Part shown: positions 35,674-44,798 of the stretch, one piece after another | How the letters are laid out: each line of letters opens with the position of its first letter | Numbering within the stretch: position 1 is the stretch's first letter | Assembly (NCBI RefSeq): GCF_900220965.1 | Contig: NZ_OBQC01000001.1 | Span: 372,001 to 436,000 of the forward strand | Length of the DNA stretch: 64,000 nt | Direction: 5' to 3' | Origin: Ureibacillus acetophenoni | GTDB taxonomy: Bacteria; Bacillota; Bacilli; Bacillales_A; Planococcaceae | Notes under the pieces: model-generated | The model's database searches: none | Told to the model about the DNA's origin: nothing | What the model saw: the letters and a program-made list of their open reading frames with translations, nothing else | Position numbers and translations under genes: made by a program

Positions 35674-36063
35674 TTATTGCATCGGTGGAATAAGATTGTT
35701 CATTCGTAAAATTCCAATCAAATGATTATAAAATAAAGCAGTTTCCTGGTAATATGAGGAATGTTTAACATCCATTGGAATTGCTTTTTTACCAATGCTT
35801 TCTAATGCTTGTTCAAATAATTCTATTCGTTTTGAATGTTTTTCATCATCGTATGGAATTCCTTCACGGCAAATATATATTGGCATAAATTTACCTTCAC
35901 TAACAGGTTTGAATGCCACAGCTGGTGAAGCGAATTTTTTATCACCTTTATTTGAAATAATTAAAAAGGCATTATGAAATCTTTTTTCATTTGTTTGGAT
36001 TAATTCGCAAAGTTCATATATATCTCCATAACCTTGTCCTAATTCAATAAATCGTTGAATCAT
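35674..36063 (-). CDS. Small conserved Bacillales protein of unknown function (DUF7147-like)
   Basis: A 129-residue soluble protein beginning MIQRFIELGQGYGDIYELCE. I associate this opening with a small family long mislabelled methylthioribose kinase in Bacillus genomes; nothing here supports kinase activity (no ATP motif, far too short). ATG at 36063 is chosen with AAAGGA upstream; an in-frame start at 36120 would overlap the divergent gene. Family assignment is tentative. Confidence 0.6.
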   Translation of the reverse strand: MIQRFIELGQGYGDIYELCELIQTNEKRFHNAFLIISNKGDKKFASPAVAFKPVSEGKFMPIYICREGIPYDDEKHSKRIELFEQALESIGKKAIPMDVKHSSYYQETALFYNHLIGILRMNNLIPPMQ

Positions 36064-36118
36064 ATAATACACATCCTTTCTCGTACCAATAGTACCATGA
36101 AGGAGGAGGTTTGAGCAC

Positions 36119-37540
36119 ATGAAATATGCTGTTAGCTTTTTTATTGTATTACTATTAGTAGTTAGTGGGTTGTTGTTTATCCAATATCAAGTTTATTCTG
36201 ACAACTTAGAAGCTGGTCAAGGTGAATTTACATATACTCAAGAAATAGAAATTGATTACCGAAATAATAGTTTGGATATACGACAACATTTCAGAAATCT
36301 TCCAAACCAAAACATTGATATTAAATGGCCACCTCTTGCCATTAATCCAGATTGTTTTTTAGAAAGTGAACAAACTTGCGAAAGGTTAAGTGAAGATAAA
36401 ACGAGGTTTGAAATAGGTGACTCAAGATCTCAATCTCTTTCTTATGTCATACCTTTAGATGGTGGACTACAATCAAAACATTTGTTAAAAGATTTATTTG
36501 TTACTTTAGGTAACGCGAAGGTTTCTTATTCAACTATACATATAACAACGGATAGTCAAATTGAAGGTCAATGGGTAACAGGATTGCCTTTAATCGGTCA
36601 ACAGTCCCTCTCATTAGTTAATTATTCAATGTTTAGTGGACAAGGGGAAGTAAACGAAGTCTACTATATTGCAGATGATATAAAATTACAACATTCAACT
36701 GATTTAATTTCAATTTATGCGAAAACACCGCTAGATGAACAATTTCATGAATCAATTAATAGCATCCAATTTTTAAATGAACATCATGTGGCAATTGTTC
36801 AAGGAGAAAGTCATTCAGGGCAACAAGGTGAACGAATCGTATTTGTAAATGATCTTACACTTGACGGCTTAAATCAGAGCGTACTTTTATCTCAAATTGA
36901 TTCTTTATATGATTTTGGGGACAACCCACGATGGATGAAGGAAGTAATCGCAGCTTTTCTGACTGGTTCAGTTTCCCTTGAAAATAAGTCATCACAAATT
37001 GTTAATGCATTATTAAATCATATGTCAGATAAACAATTAGAAAGTTGGATTCAAAAGCTTGAACAATTAAAAGGGACAAAGATTACTTCAACGGTATTAG
37101 ATAAAGAGCTTTCTGAAGTATTACAAAAGAATACTGAATTTTTTGAGCTAAATGAGACTGTAGAAGATGTTTTCACACTATTGTTTTCTGACAATAGGAA
37201 AGTAATACTAGATCAAAATGTGATAGAGGATGTTAATTTAATTTACCAGAATGGTTTACTATATTATTCATCTGATGAAATATTAGCGGCATTAGGTTAT
37301 GAAGTATCCGATGGTCCTAATGGCTATTATGTAAATAGTGAATTAAGACAATTCCGTTTCCCTGAAAATCATAAATTTTATGTATTTAATCAGAGAAGGT
37401 ACGATACCATTTCAAATCCTTTTACAACGATTATGGATAAGCGATATATTGAAGAATCATGGCTACAACGATTATTTTTAGTAGAAATAGAAAAAACTAA
37501 TAGCGAAATAACTATTTCACCTATTACAACACTACAATAA
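36119..37540 (+). CDS. Membrane-anchored extracytoplasmic protein of unknown function with a stalk-like C-terminal domain
   Basis: 473 residues with one N-terminal hydrophobic segment (about residues 4-24) and no further span, so most lies outside the membrane. The middle is beta-rich and has no catalytic motif that I know. The last 110 residues (from about VNLIYQNGLLYYSSDEILAA, then LGYEVSDGPNGYYV) resemble the copper-amine-oxidase-N or stalk domain seen in many Planococcaceae surface proteins. GGAGGAGG precedes the ATG. It sits just before rsmD, where B. subtilis has no such gene. Confidence 0.6.
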   Translation: MKYAVSFFIVLLLVVSGLLFIQYQVYSDNLEAGQGEFTYTQEIEIDYRNNSLDIRQHFRNLPNQNIDIKWPPLAINPDCFLESEQTCERLSEDKTRFEIGDSRSQSLSYVIPLDGGLQSKHLLKDLFVTLGNAKVSYSTIHITTDSQIEGQWVTGLPLIGQQSLSLVNYSMFSGQGEVNEVYYIADDIKLQHSTDLISIYAKTPLDEQFHESINSIQFLNEHHVAIVQGESHSGQQGERIVFVNDLTLDGLNQSVLLSQIDSLYDFGDNPRWMKEVIAAFLTGSVSLENKSSQIVNALLNHMSDKQLESWIQKLEQLKGTKITSTVLDKELSEVLQKNTEFFELNETVEDVFTLLFSDNRKVILDQNVIEDVNLIYQNGLLYYSSDEILAALGYEVSDGPNGYYVNSELRQFRFPENHKFYVFNQRRYDTISNPFTTIMDKRYIEESWLQRLFLVEIEKTNSEITISPITTLQ

Positions 37541-37558
37541 AGAAAAGCGGTGAATACA

Positions 37559-38107
37559 ATGAGGGTTGTTGCTGGTGATAGAAAAGGAATGCCTTTAAAA
37601 GCCGTTACAGGAACGACTACTAGGCCAACAACAGATAAAGTAAAAGAGTCTTTATTTAACATTATAGGGCCATTTTTTAATGGTGGTATTGCGTTAGATT
37701 TGTTTGCTGGAAGCGGAGGATTAGGTATTGAAGCTTTAAGTAGAGGGGCAGATCTAGCCATCTTTGTAGAAAAAGACTTTAAAGCATATCAAATATTGCA
37801 AGAAAATATAAAAAAATGTCGATATGAAAACGTGACTGAACTATTTCGTACAGACGCTAAACGTGCTGTTAAAGGGTTATTAAAACGAGATTTGCAAATT
37901 GACTATTTGTTTGTTGACCCACCATACCATAAGATGGAATATTACAATCTTGTAGAGTCATTAGTAAATAGTGGTAAACTTTCAGATGAGGCAATCATTG
38001 TTTGTGAGCATGCAACAGAAGTCCAATTACCAGATACTTACGGTACTTTTCCACTAAAGAGAAAAGAAACCTATGGAAGCTCGATTATTTCAATCTATTC
38101 GAAATAG
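37559..38107 (+). CDS. rsmD: 16S rRNA (guanine966-N2)-methyltransferase RsmD
   Basis: A 182-residue class I methyltransferase. SAM-binding ALDLFAGSGGLGIEALSRGA and the catalytic DPPY motif (VDPPYHKMEY) are present. It starts MRVVAGDRKG, as usual. ATG at 37559 has AGCGGTG upstream; GTG at 37550 is in the ribosome-binding site. It is followed by coaD, the standard rsmD-coaD pair (ylbH-ylbI). Confidence 0.93.
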   Translation: MRVVAGDRKGMPLKAVTGTTTRPTTDKVKESLFNIIGPFFNGGIALDLFAGSGGLGIEALSRGADLAIFVEKDFKAYQILQENIKKCRYENVTELFRTDAKRAVKGLLKRDLQIDYLFVDPPYHKMEYYNLVESLVNSGKLSDEAIIVCEHATEVQLPDTYGTFPLKRKETYGSSIISIYSK

Positions 38108-38110
38108 TAA

Positions 38111-38620
<510 letters not shown>

Positions 38621-38624
38621 CTAG

Positions 38625-38666
38625 AAAAAATCGACGGAAATATAAATGGTTTCCGTCGATTTTTTA
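38625..38666. terminator. Bidirectional terminator between coaD and ylbJ
   Basis: AAATCGACGGAAA pairs with TTTCCGTCGATTT, with A and T runs on both sides. The two genes are convergent. Confidence 0.9.
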
Positions 38667-38678
38667 TTTATTTGGTTT

Positions 38679-39533
38679 TTATAATAAAAATAATACATAA
38701 TACAATGCCGGGATTAGCAACGCTAAAATGACTCTAAGTGCAACATAAGGTCTTAAAGAAATTCGCTCGTTTTTTGCAAGTACTGCTACTTGCATATGAA
38801 TGCTAAGACTTTGTGTCGTTAAAAATAATGCTAGTAATAAATAGAGCATAGTCGATTCGCCTGAGAACATTTCTGATGTGATTTGTAAACCGTTTGTCAT
38901 TTCAAGAGAAGCTGCGGTTAGAAGGATTAAACTATTATGTATAGTTGGGACAAATGTCGAAATCGTATGCATGACAACCGTATAAATCGTAGTGAAAAAG
39001 ATTAATGTTGACCCAACAACTAATACGGTGGGTACACTATCTTTAATACTACTAATAAATGGATTTTGTGGTTTTGGTATTTTTTCAGATGTTACACTAC
39101 TAATGTGAAAATCTTTGTTACTAGAAGTTTTATAAAATATGATCAATATGACGAATGAAACGATATGGTATAAAATTAAAAAGCGCCAACTGAACATAGT
39201 GTCATTTAATAAGTCATAACCTACAAACCCAATGACGAATAAAGGGCTTGGACTATGACAAATACTTAAGAGGCCATTTGCTTCTTTCGTAGATATCTGT
39301 CTACTTTTTTTTAAGAAAGCAATCGTAGCAGCTCCAGTTGGAAAACCACCTAATGCACTGATACCATAGGTCTTTAAATATAACTGTAATCTTGACGATG
39401 ATTGTTGTTGATTCGGCGTTAATCGTATAAACCATTGTGTTAGAATTAAGTATGGCAAAAGGTATGGAAATAAAGCTTCCATAAATAAATTTACACCTAA
39501 ATCAGTACCTTCGTGTGCCACACCAGGAAACAT
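38679..39533 (-). CDS. ylbJ: Sporulation integral membrane protein YlbJ, N-terminus apparently frameshifted
   Basis: 284 residues from ATG at 39533, polytopic, with GGFPTGAATIAFLKKS and NGLLSICHSPSPLFVIG, matching the SGYPxGA and NSSNPLF regions of YlbJ. In this frame, codons upstream of 39533 encode another hydrophobic segment (LVYLFVCIGLIILLLMFPG) but are closed by TAA at about 39594 with no canonical start. In the neighbouring frame ATG at 39603 begins MKRVG; removing one base between would join them into a normal N-terminus. Either a real disruption, a base-call error, or an unusual start. The mid-section is also shorter than the roughly 400-residue B. subtilis protein. YlbJ is needed for cortex formation in B. 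subtilis. Confidence 0.7.
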   Translation of the reverse strand: MFPGVAHEGTDLGVNLFMEALFPYLLPYLILTQWFIRLTPNQQQSSSRLQLYLKTYGISALGGFPTGAATIAFLKKSRQISTKEANGLLSICHSPSPLFVIGFVGYDLLNDTMFSWRFLILYHIVSFVILIIFYKTSSNKDFHISSVTSEKIPKPQNPFISSIKDSVPTVLVVGSTLIFFTTIYTVVMHTISTFVPTIHNSLILLTAASLEMTNGLQITSEMFSGESTMLYLLLALFLTTQSLSIHMQVAVLAKNERISLRPYVALRVILALLIPALYYVLFLL

Positions 39534-39691
39534 TAATAGTAAAATGATAAGGCCAATACAAACGAATAAATATACTAGAGGAATTTACACCAACTCTTTT
39601 CATGTTTTGTCCAATAATAAGAAATGATAAACTAATATATGCACTTGTTAATTTTTTTAGTCTTATATCGGAACTTGGAGGTGCTATACAA

Positions 39692-40735
39692 ATGAAAAAA
39701 ATCGTTAGTTTTATAGTGTTTATGCTAATATTAATTGTTTTTTGTTTTTATCGATTAGATTATTATATTATGAAACCAGGTAGCGCCTATGATGTAAGCC
39801 GATTTGTTAATGTACAAGATGGAGATATAGACGATGAGGGTACATTTAACTTAATGACTGTATCAATGTTTCAAGCAACACCACTTACATATGTAATCGC
39901 TTATTTTAACGAGTTTCAAGATACTCTCCTCATTAAGGATGTTCGACATGAAGAAGAGGATGATGAGGAATATAACGTACGTCAGTTAAAATTAATGACC
40001 GACTCTCAATTTAATGCTTTATATATTGCATTCCAAAAAGCAGGATTACCTTTTACAGTTACTTATAATGGTATAACAGTATTGAATGTACTGTCAGGGG
40101 GTGCTGCAGACGGAAAGATTAAGCCTGGGGATGAGATTGTTGAAATTGACGGTCAACTCGTTCATAAAGCAGAAGATTTAACTGCGATATTAAATGAAAA
40201 GAAAGAAAATGAAGAAGTACACTTAGTACTAAATCGTGATGATAAACTTATAGATCAAACGGTAACATTAAAAGAAATACCGGGGAGTGACCCAAAGAGA
40301 ATAGGTATTGGGATTAATTACTCCCAAAGTAAATCTATTAAAACTGAGCCATTTGTAAAAGTGGATGCAGAAGAAATTGGTGGGCCTTCAGCTGGTCTCA
40401 TGTTCACTTTAGAAATATTAAATCAATTGTTAGATGAGGATTTATCGAAGGGGTATTTAATTGCAGGTACTGGAGAAATGAATGAAGATGGTACCGTAGG
40501 AAGAATCGGAGGCATTGAAAAGAAAGTTGCCGCTGCACATGAAGATGGAATGGAAATTTTCTTTGCTCCAGATGATGAAATTACAGAGGCAATGCTTAAA
40601 GTAAATCCAGATATTAAATCAAATTATGAAGTTGCAGTTTTAACTGCAGAAAAAATAGGTACGAAAATGAAAATCGTACCTGTTAAGACAATTGATGATG
40701 CTCTAGCATATTTAGAACAGCTAGAAGAAAAATAA
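39692..40735 (+). CDS. ylbL: PDZ and Lon-like membrane protease, YlbL/DdcP
   Basis: A 347-residue protein: N-terminal membrane anchor (residues 4-21), a PDZ domain around residues 120-195, then a Lon-type protease domain with catalytic Ser233 in EIGGPSAGLMF and Lys277 or 278 in GGIEKKVAAA. In B. subtilis this protease (DdcP) degrades the division inhibitor YneA after DNA damage; in streptococci SepM processes a peptide pheromone. ATG at 39692 follows GGAGG; the longer open frame from 39602 lacks a site. Its stop is one base from the convergent ylbM stop. Confidence 0.92.
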   Translation: MKKIVSFIVFMLILIVFCFYRLDYYIMKPGSAYDVSRFVNVQDGDIDDEGTFNLMTVSMFQATPLTYVIAYFNEFQDTLLIKDVRHEEEDDEEYNVRQLKLMTDSQFNALYIAFQKAGLPFTVTYNGITVLNVLSGGAADGKIKPGDEIVEIDGQLVHKAEDLTAILNEKKENEEVHLVLNRDDKLIDQTVTLKEIPGSDPKRIGIGINYSQSKSIKTEPFVKVDAEEIGGPSAGLMFTLEILNQLLDEDLSKGYLIAGTGEMNEDGTVGRIGGIEKKVAAAHEDGMEIFFAPDDEITEAMLKVNPDIKSNYEVAVLTAEKIGTKMKIVPVKTIDDALAYLEQLEEK

Positions 40736-40736
40736 A

Positions 40737-41945
40737 TTAAATTCGAATGGGCGGAGTTTTATAATCTCCGTCTATTTTTTTATTCGAAATGAATTGAATT
40801 CCCTGACTGTAAATTTCTGTTGCACGTAAATCAATCTGGAGTAACTCATCTTTAGTTGAAGCTACTCGGCTAATCAATGGTAAGTCAAATTCACTCTTTT
40901 TTTCTGATAGATATTGTTGTCCTTTACTAGTCATACCAAGCAAACGAATGTAAGTTGGAGATGAAAATCGATGTAATTGTTCTTTCGTAATACCTGTTAG
41001 AATATGTGTTAACATTCGTTGAAGTCTTGTCCAAGTATAACGTTTCGATTTTATATGATTCATAAAATCGGTAAATGAATCACTTACTTTTGCATATTTA
41101 ACGATTGCATATTCAATGCCCTCTGAAACATCTGCAAATTGCGTTAAATCCTTTGGTATATATCGAATAATCGTAAATCTTAAAAGTGGCCAGAAAGCTT
41201 CCCAGTTAGCAAATTGTTGGTAGTTTTGAAGCCAGTCCTGCAATTGTTCATAAGTATATCTAGGTACATATTGTAATACATCACTAAGTTCTCCATTTTC
41301 AAATAATGCTTTACGAATTCCTGTTGCACTAGCTATTGTTGTATCGGACTGGATATCATCATGGAATCCTGCTTGTATTCTTTGGATTGTAACAGGGTTA
41401 ATAGAACTGTTTAAAAGGTAAGCAGCTTCAATGTAGTGATAGCCCAAAATATTATTTGGTTGTGCTAAATCAATGTATAATTGGGGTCTTTTTTGTTTAA
41501 GTTGTTCATATGCTTCAAATAAACTTTTTGGATAGCTATTTCCCTGGGAAACATAATATTTAATAAGTTCATTATATTCAGTACGAAAATCATGGAGTAA
41601 TGATAATGTGTTTTTAAAAGGCTCAATGTTTCCATCCTCGCTACCAAATGCAAATGATTCACATTTCATTGCTGATAGTAACTGTATAGCGCCTTTTGCG
41701 AACTGTTCTGCTTTACTTGTAGCAAAAACGTATGGTAATTCTATTACGATGTCAACGCCTGAAAGAAGGGCCATTTTCGTACGGTACCATTTATCAACGA
41801 GTGCAGGTTCACCTCTTTGGAGAAAATGTCCACTCATAACAGCAACAACGACATCAGCTCCTGTTTTTGTTTTCGATTGTTGGATATGATATTGGTGACC
41901 GTTATGAAAAGGGTTGTATTCAACCACTACTCCGACTGCTTTCAT
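40737..41945 (-). CDS. tmcAL: tRNA(Met) cytidine acetate ligase TmcAL (YlbM)
   Basis: 402 residues, nucleotidyltransferase-like. The N-terminal VVEYNPFHNGHQYHI carries the HxGH-type site, and FAFGSEDGNIEPF follows near residue 100. It makes N4-acetylcytidine at the wobble position of elongator tRNA-Met using acetate and ATP. AGGAG precedes the ATG by 8 bases. Convergent with ylbL with no room for a separate terminator. Confidence 0.93.
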   Translation of the reverse strand: MKAVGVVVEYNPFHNGHQYHIQQSKTKTGADVVVAVMSGHFLQRGEPALVDKWYRTKMALLSGVDIVIELPYVFATSKAEQFAKGAIQLLSAMKCESFAFGSEDGNIEPFKNTLSLLHDFRTEYNELIKYYVSQGNSYPKSLFEAYEQLKQKRPQLYIDLAQPNNILGYHYIEAAYLLNSSINPVTIQRIQAGFHDDIQSDTTIASATGIRKALFENGELSDVLQYVPRYTYEQLQDWLQNYQQFANWEAFWPLLRFTIIRYIPKDLTQFADVSEGIEYAIVKYAKVSDSFTDFMNHIKSKRYTWTRLQRMLTHILTGITKEQLHRFSSPTYIRLLGMTSKGQQYLSEKKSEFDLPLISRVASTKDELLQIDLRATEIYSQGIQFISNKKIDGDYKTPPIRI

Positions 41946-42076
41946 TCTATTAGCACTCCTAAATTTGATGTTTAATAAAAGTATAGTCTATGATTTACTG
42001 TAGTGACAAGAAAATAACTTGACATCTATATTTTCACATTATATAATCAACATTGTTGTCTCGAGGTGATTAATGA

Positions 42077-42610
42077 ATGAAATGGTCTATTCATGAATTA
42101 TCAAAGTATCGCCAAAATGGGATGCCTATTGATACAAAAGTACAGTTAGAGGAAGTAAAAAAGCGAAACGATGAGATTCGCCATATTTCACCTGTACATG
42201 TTAAAGGGCACTGTACATTCGGTGCATCACAAATGACTTGTCAATTTACTATGACTGCAACATTAACTTTACCATGTGCTAGAACATGGGAGGATGTTGA
42301 ATTTCCTATAAACGTAGATGCGGTTGAAATCTTTAGTTGGATTGATCCGGAACTTCGAGGAAATGACGATGAGGATATCCATTATATTGATGGTGAAGTT
42401 ATCGACATGAAACCAGTTTTAGAGGAGTTAATTCTACTCGAAATTCCAATGCAAGTGTTTAAAGAAGGTTCTGAAGGACAAGTGCAAGGCGGAAAAAACT
42501 GGAGCTATTCAACAGATGAGGATGTTGCTCGTCAAAAGGAATCTGGCGAACAAAAAGTAGATCCGAGACTAGCTGGATTAGCTAAGTATTTTGATCAAAC
42601 AGATGAATAA
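42077..42610 (+). CDS. ylbN: DUF177 protein YlbN (YceD-like)
   Basis: A 177-residue protein of the DUF177 family, typically upstream of rpmF, as here (24-base gap). The core VKGHCTFGASQMTCQFTMTA and the Cys pair in the usual place (C64 region and PCARTWEDV) are seen. In E. coli YceD is associated with 23S rRNA and ribosome assembly. GAGGTG lies 8 bases before ATG at 42077. Confidence 0.9.
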   Translation: MKWSIHELSKYRQNGMPIDTKVQLEEVKKRNDEIRHISPVHVKGHCTFGASQMTCQFTMTATLTLPCARTWEDVEFPINVDAVEIFSWIDPELRGNDDEDIHYIDGEVIDMKPVLEELILLEIPMQVFKEGSEGQVQGGKNWSYSTDEDVARQKESGEQKVDPRLAGLAKYFDQTDE

Positions 42611-42634
42611 TGGATCTGTAAGGAGGTGCCAATA

Positions 42635-42808
42635 ATGGCTGTACCATTTAGAAGAACTTCTAAAACTGCTAAAAGAAAGCGTCGTACGCATTTCAAATTA
42701 TCTGTACCTGGTATGGTAGCTTGCCCAAACTGTGGAGAAGCAACTTTATCTCACCACGTTTGTAAATCATGCGGACACTACAAAGGTAAAGAAGTAGTTA
42801 GCAAATAA
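42635..42808 (+). CDS. rpmF: Ribosomal protein L32, zinc-binding form
   Basis: 57 residues. Cys30, 33, 43 and 46 (CPNC and CKSC) form a zinc knuckle, so this is the C+ form. It starts [10 protein letters not shown] as usual. ATG at 42635 follows AAGGAGGTG. It follows ylbN in the standard arrangement. Confidence 0.97.
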   Translation: MAVPFRRTSKTAKRKRRTHFKLSVPGMVACPNCGEATLSHHVCKSCGHYKGKEVVSK

Positions 42809-42841
42809 TAAACTGAGCTTGATCGAAAAAGCTCTAAAACA

Positions 42842-42886
42842 AAAAGGCTAATAGAGAGGCCATGGCTCTCTATTAGCCTTTTTTCT
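42842..42886 (+). terminator. Terminator of rpmF
   Basis: AAAAGGCTAATAGAGAG pairs with CTCTCTATTAGCCTTTT around GCCATGG, followed by T residues. Confidence 0.92.
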
Positions 42887-42984
42887 ATTTACAATATTAT
42901 CTTAGAAAACTTGTCAAACTATTTTAGCTGTTTTACTATGGAACAAATGGAAACTCATTGCTAATGAATAAGGGGATGGATAAG

Positions 42985-43749
42985 TTGGCATATAAAATTG
43001 ATTACATAGATGGTATTTTAACATTTACGATCGATAGAGAAGAAAAAAGAAATGCTGTAAATGATGAAGTCATGAATGGGTTTAAAGAAATTGTTACTAC
43101 TATTTACGAAAATAAAGACGTACGCTTTTTAATAATAACTGGCGCGGGTGCAAAAGCATTTTGTTCTGGAGGAGACTTATCAGAGTTTCATAAATTGCAA
43201 ACAGAAAAAGATGCATTTGGGATGTTAAGTAAAATGGGGACAATATTATATGAAATAGCAACTCTGCCAGTTCCGACGATTGCTTTAATTAATGGTACTG
43301 CAGTTGGTGGCGGATGTGAAATTGCCACAGCTTGTGATTTTCGTTTAGTAGCAAAGGATGCAAAATGCGGATTCATTCAAGGTACATTAGGTATTACAAG
43401 TGGTTGGGGTGGAGGTACCTACTTATTGGAAAGTGGATTAAAACAAGATTTTGCTTTAAAAATGCTAGTAGATTCATCCACTTATGACGCTGATAAATTA
43501 TATGAAATTGGATGGGCTACTAACATATTTGAAGGGTCGAAAGAAGTAGCTCTAGAGAATTTCATTCAACATATGCGAAAAATACACCCTTCTGTACACC
43601 ACGCCTATAAAGAAATAAAACTTCGAAGTTGGAAAGAGAAAAATATGTTTGAACGAGTAATGGAAGAAATAAAACTGTGTGCAAAACTATGGGAAAGTGA
43701 TGAACATATTGAAGCAGTGAATCGATTTTTAAATAAATCTAACAAGTAA
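42985..43749 (+). CDS. Enoyl-CoA hydratase/isomerase (crotonase) family protein
   Basis: A 254-residue crotonase-fold protein. Oxyanion-hole stretches are KAFCSGGDLSEF and GGGCEIATACDFRL. The segment that usually carries catalytic Glu residues reads LGITSGWGGGTYLL; the SGWGG wording is nearer to decarboxylase members (methylmalonyl- or ethylmalonyl-CoA decarboxylases) than to classic hydratases. TTG at 42985 is chosen, with AAGGGG about 10 bases upstream; ATG at 42976 abuts that site. Monocistronic between rpmF and the rsfA-family gene. Substrate unknown. Confidence 0.8.
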   Translation: MAYKIDYIDGILTFTIDREEKRNAVNDEVMNGFKEIVTTIYENKDVRFLIITGAGAKAFCSGGDLSEFHKLQTEKDAFGMLSKMGTILYEIATLPVPTIALINGTAVGGGCEIATACDFRLVAKDAKCGFIQGTLGITSGWGGGTYLLESGLKQDFALKMLVDSSTYDADKLYEIGWATNIFEGSKEVALENFIQHMRKIHPSVHHAYKEIKLRSWKEKNMFERVMEEIKLCAKLWESDEHIEAVNRFLNKSNK

Positions 43750-43788
43750 CTTCTTACATTCAAATTTAAATTTTTTGTAGTAATGAAA

Positions 43789-43838
43789 GAAAGGCATCAT
43801 ACTGACCAAGAAGCGGTCACATTGATGTCTTTTTTTAC
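43789..43838 (+). terminator. Terminator after the crotonase gene
   Basis: AGGCATCA and TGATGTCT, with the inner pair TGACC/GGTCA, followed by TTTTTTT. Confidence 0.75.
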
Positions 43839-43908
43839 GTATATTTCGATGATATAGACATTTTATACGCAAAAAAATGTTACTACCTATTTTTTATAAG
43901 TACTTCTA

Positions 43909-43938
43909 TTCTATTTAATCTCATTATGTGCATATAGT
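43909..43938 (+). promoter_or_regulatory. Sigma-E-like promoter before the rsfA-family gene
   Basis: TTCTATT at 43909-43915, 15 bases, then CATATAGT at 43931-43938, resembling the sigma-E pattern KMATATT-N14-CATACAnT. The B. subtilis counterpart ylbO is in the sigma-E regulon. Confidence 0.45.
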
Positions 43939-43963
43939 AGTAAAAAATGTGAGGTGATAGAAA

Positions 43964-44350
43964 GTGGAAGGGAAAAGAAGAAAAGATCAATGGACTGCTG
44001 AAGACGATGAAAAATTAGCAGAAATCGTTATTCAAGCTGTCCAAAATGGTAAAACACAATTAGAGGCATTTGCTGAAGCTGCCAATGTGTTAAATCGAAC
44101 GAAACAGGCTTGTGGTTTCCGTTGGAATAAAACTTTGCGTACCCAATATGGCCAAATGTTAAATAGCGTTAGAAAACGACCTAAACAATTAATGAGGAGT
44201 CATTTAAAACTAGCACTAAATAGTTTCGATGAATTAACTGAAGCATATAATGAATTAGAAATTAAATATAGAGAGCTACAATCAGAACATGACAAACTTA
44301 TTAAGTGGTTAAATCAGGGTGTTAATTTTCTTGAACATCAAAGTAAATAA
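43964..44350 (+). CDS. ylbO: RsfA-family sporulation transcription factor (YlbO-like)
   Basis: A 128-residue protein with an N-terminal Myb/SANT-like domain (DQWTAEDDEKLAEIV ... CGFRWNKTLR) and a C-terminal coiled coil (about residues 85-118). This arrangement is that of RsfA and YlbO, regulators of prespore and mother-cell genes in Bacillus. It is shorter than B. subtilis YlbO. GTG at 43964 follows GAGGTGATAG. The next B. subtilis gene, ylbP, is absent. Confidence 0.85.
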   Translation: MEGKRRKDQWTAEDDEKLAEIVIQAVQNGKTQLEAFAEAANVLNRTKQACGFRWNKTLRTQYGQMLNSVRKRPKQLMRSHLKLALNSFDELTEAYNELEIKYRELQSEHDKLIKWLNQGVNFLEHQSK

Positions 44351-44445
44351 TTGAACTAACCTACACATTTTAATGCAATTATAATTGATTAATAGTAGTG
44401 CAATAAAGCGAAGAAGTGTAACTGTAAGTAATAATTAGTAAAGCA

Positions 44446-44663
44446 TTTGGAGCAGGGATATATGCGATGTGTTGTCCGGTATAGAACCGGATGCATGTTT
44501 AGCGCTTCCAACGGGTTTAAAAGCTGTAAAGGTCCTGTATGAGGGTAAATACAGCCTATTTAAACAAATAGAGTAAATCGAGGACCAAAAGAAAATTACG
44601 AGATGTAAAAGAGTGATAAAAGCTCGCATCAAAATTTGTAATCGATAATACTATCGAATTTTG
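44446..44663 (+). ncRNA. Candidate structured RNA between ylbO and panE
   Basis: No gene is seen in 44351-44820. Several complementary pairs are in order: TTGGAGC (44447) with GCTTCCAA (44504), enclosing ATGC/GCAT (44462, 44493) and CCGGT-ATAGA-ACCGG (44476-44490); then GGTCC (44531) with GGACC (44582), enclosing the hairpins TGTAT/ATACA (44536-44553) and CTATTT-AAAC-AAATAG (44556-44571), i.e. a three-way junction; then CAAAATT/AATTTTG (44630-44663) with an inner CGATA-ATAC-TATCG. The combination is unusual for AT-rich spacer DNA. No known class is recognised. The strand is assumed. Confidence 0.4.
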
Positions 44664-44748
44664 TAGAATAATAATTACATTGTTAAACAGACTAAACCTT
44701 TATTCTACAAAATTACAATACCTGCTCGTAAACATTCTGTTTATCCAG

Positions 44749-44798
44749 TATAATATTGTTAATTGTTATAAGGTCTACCAAATTGGTGGACCTTTTCA
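44749..44798 (+). promoter_or_regulatory. TATAAT and leader hairpin before panE
   Basis: TATAAT at 44749-44754 could be a -10, but the -35 is poor. AAGGTCTACCA (44770-44780) and TGGTGGACCTT (44784-44794) form a GC-containing hairpin ending in TTTT, just before the panE ribosome-binding site. It could be a weak terminator or attenuator for the panE operon. Confidence 0.5.

Noticed and set aside
35674-36063. Methylthioribose kinase
   Set aside because: The name attached to similar small proteins in databases is not credible here: 129 residues and no kinase motifs.
44435-44632. 65-residue minus-strand open frame between ylbO and panE
   Set aside because: No ribosome-binding site and it coincides with the complementary arms of the RNA candidate; composition is not protein-like.
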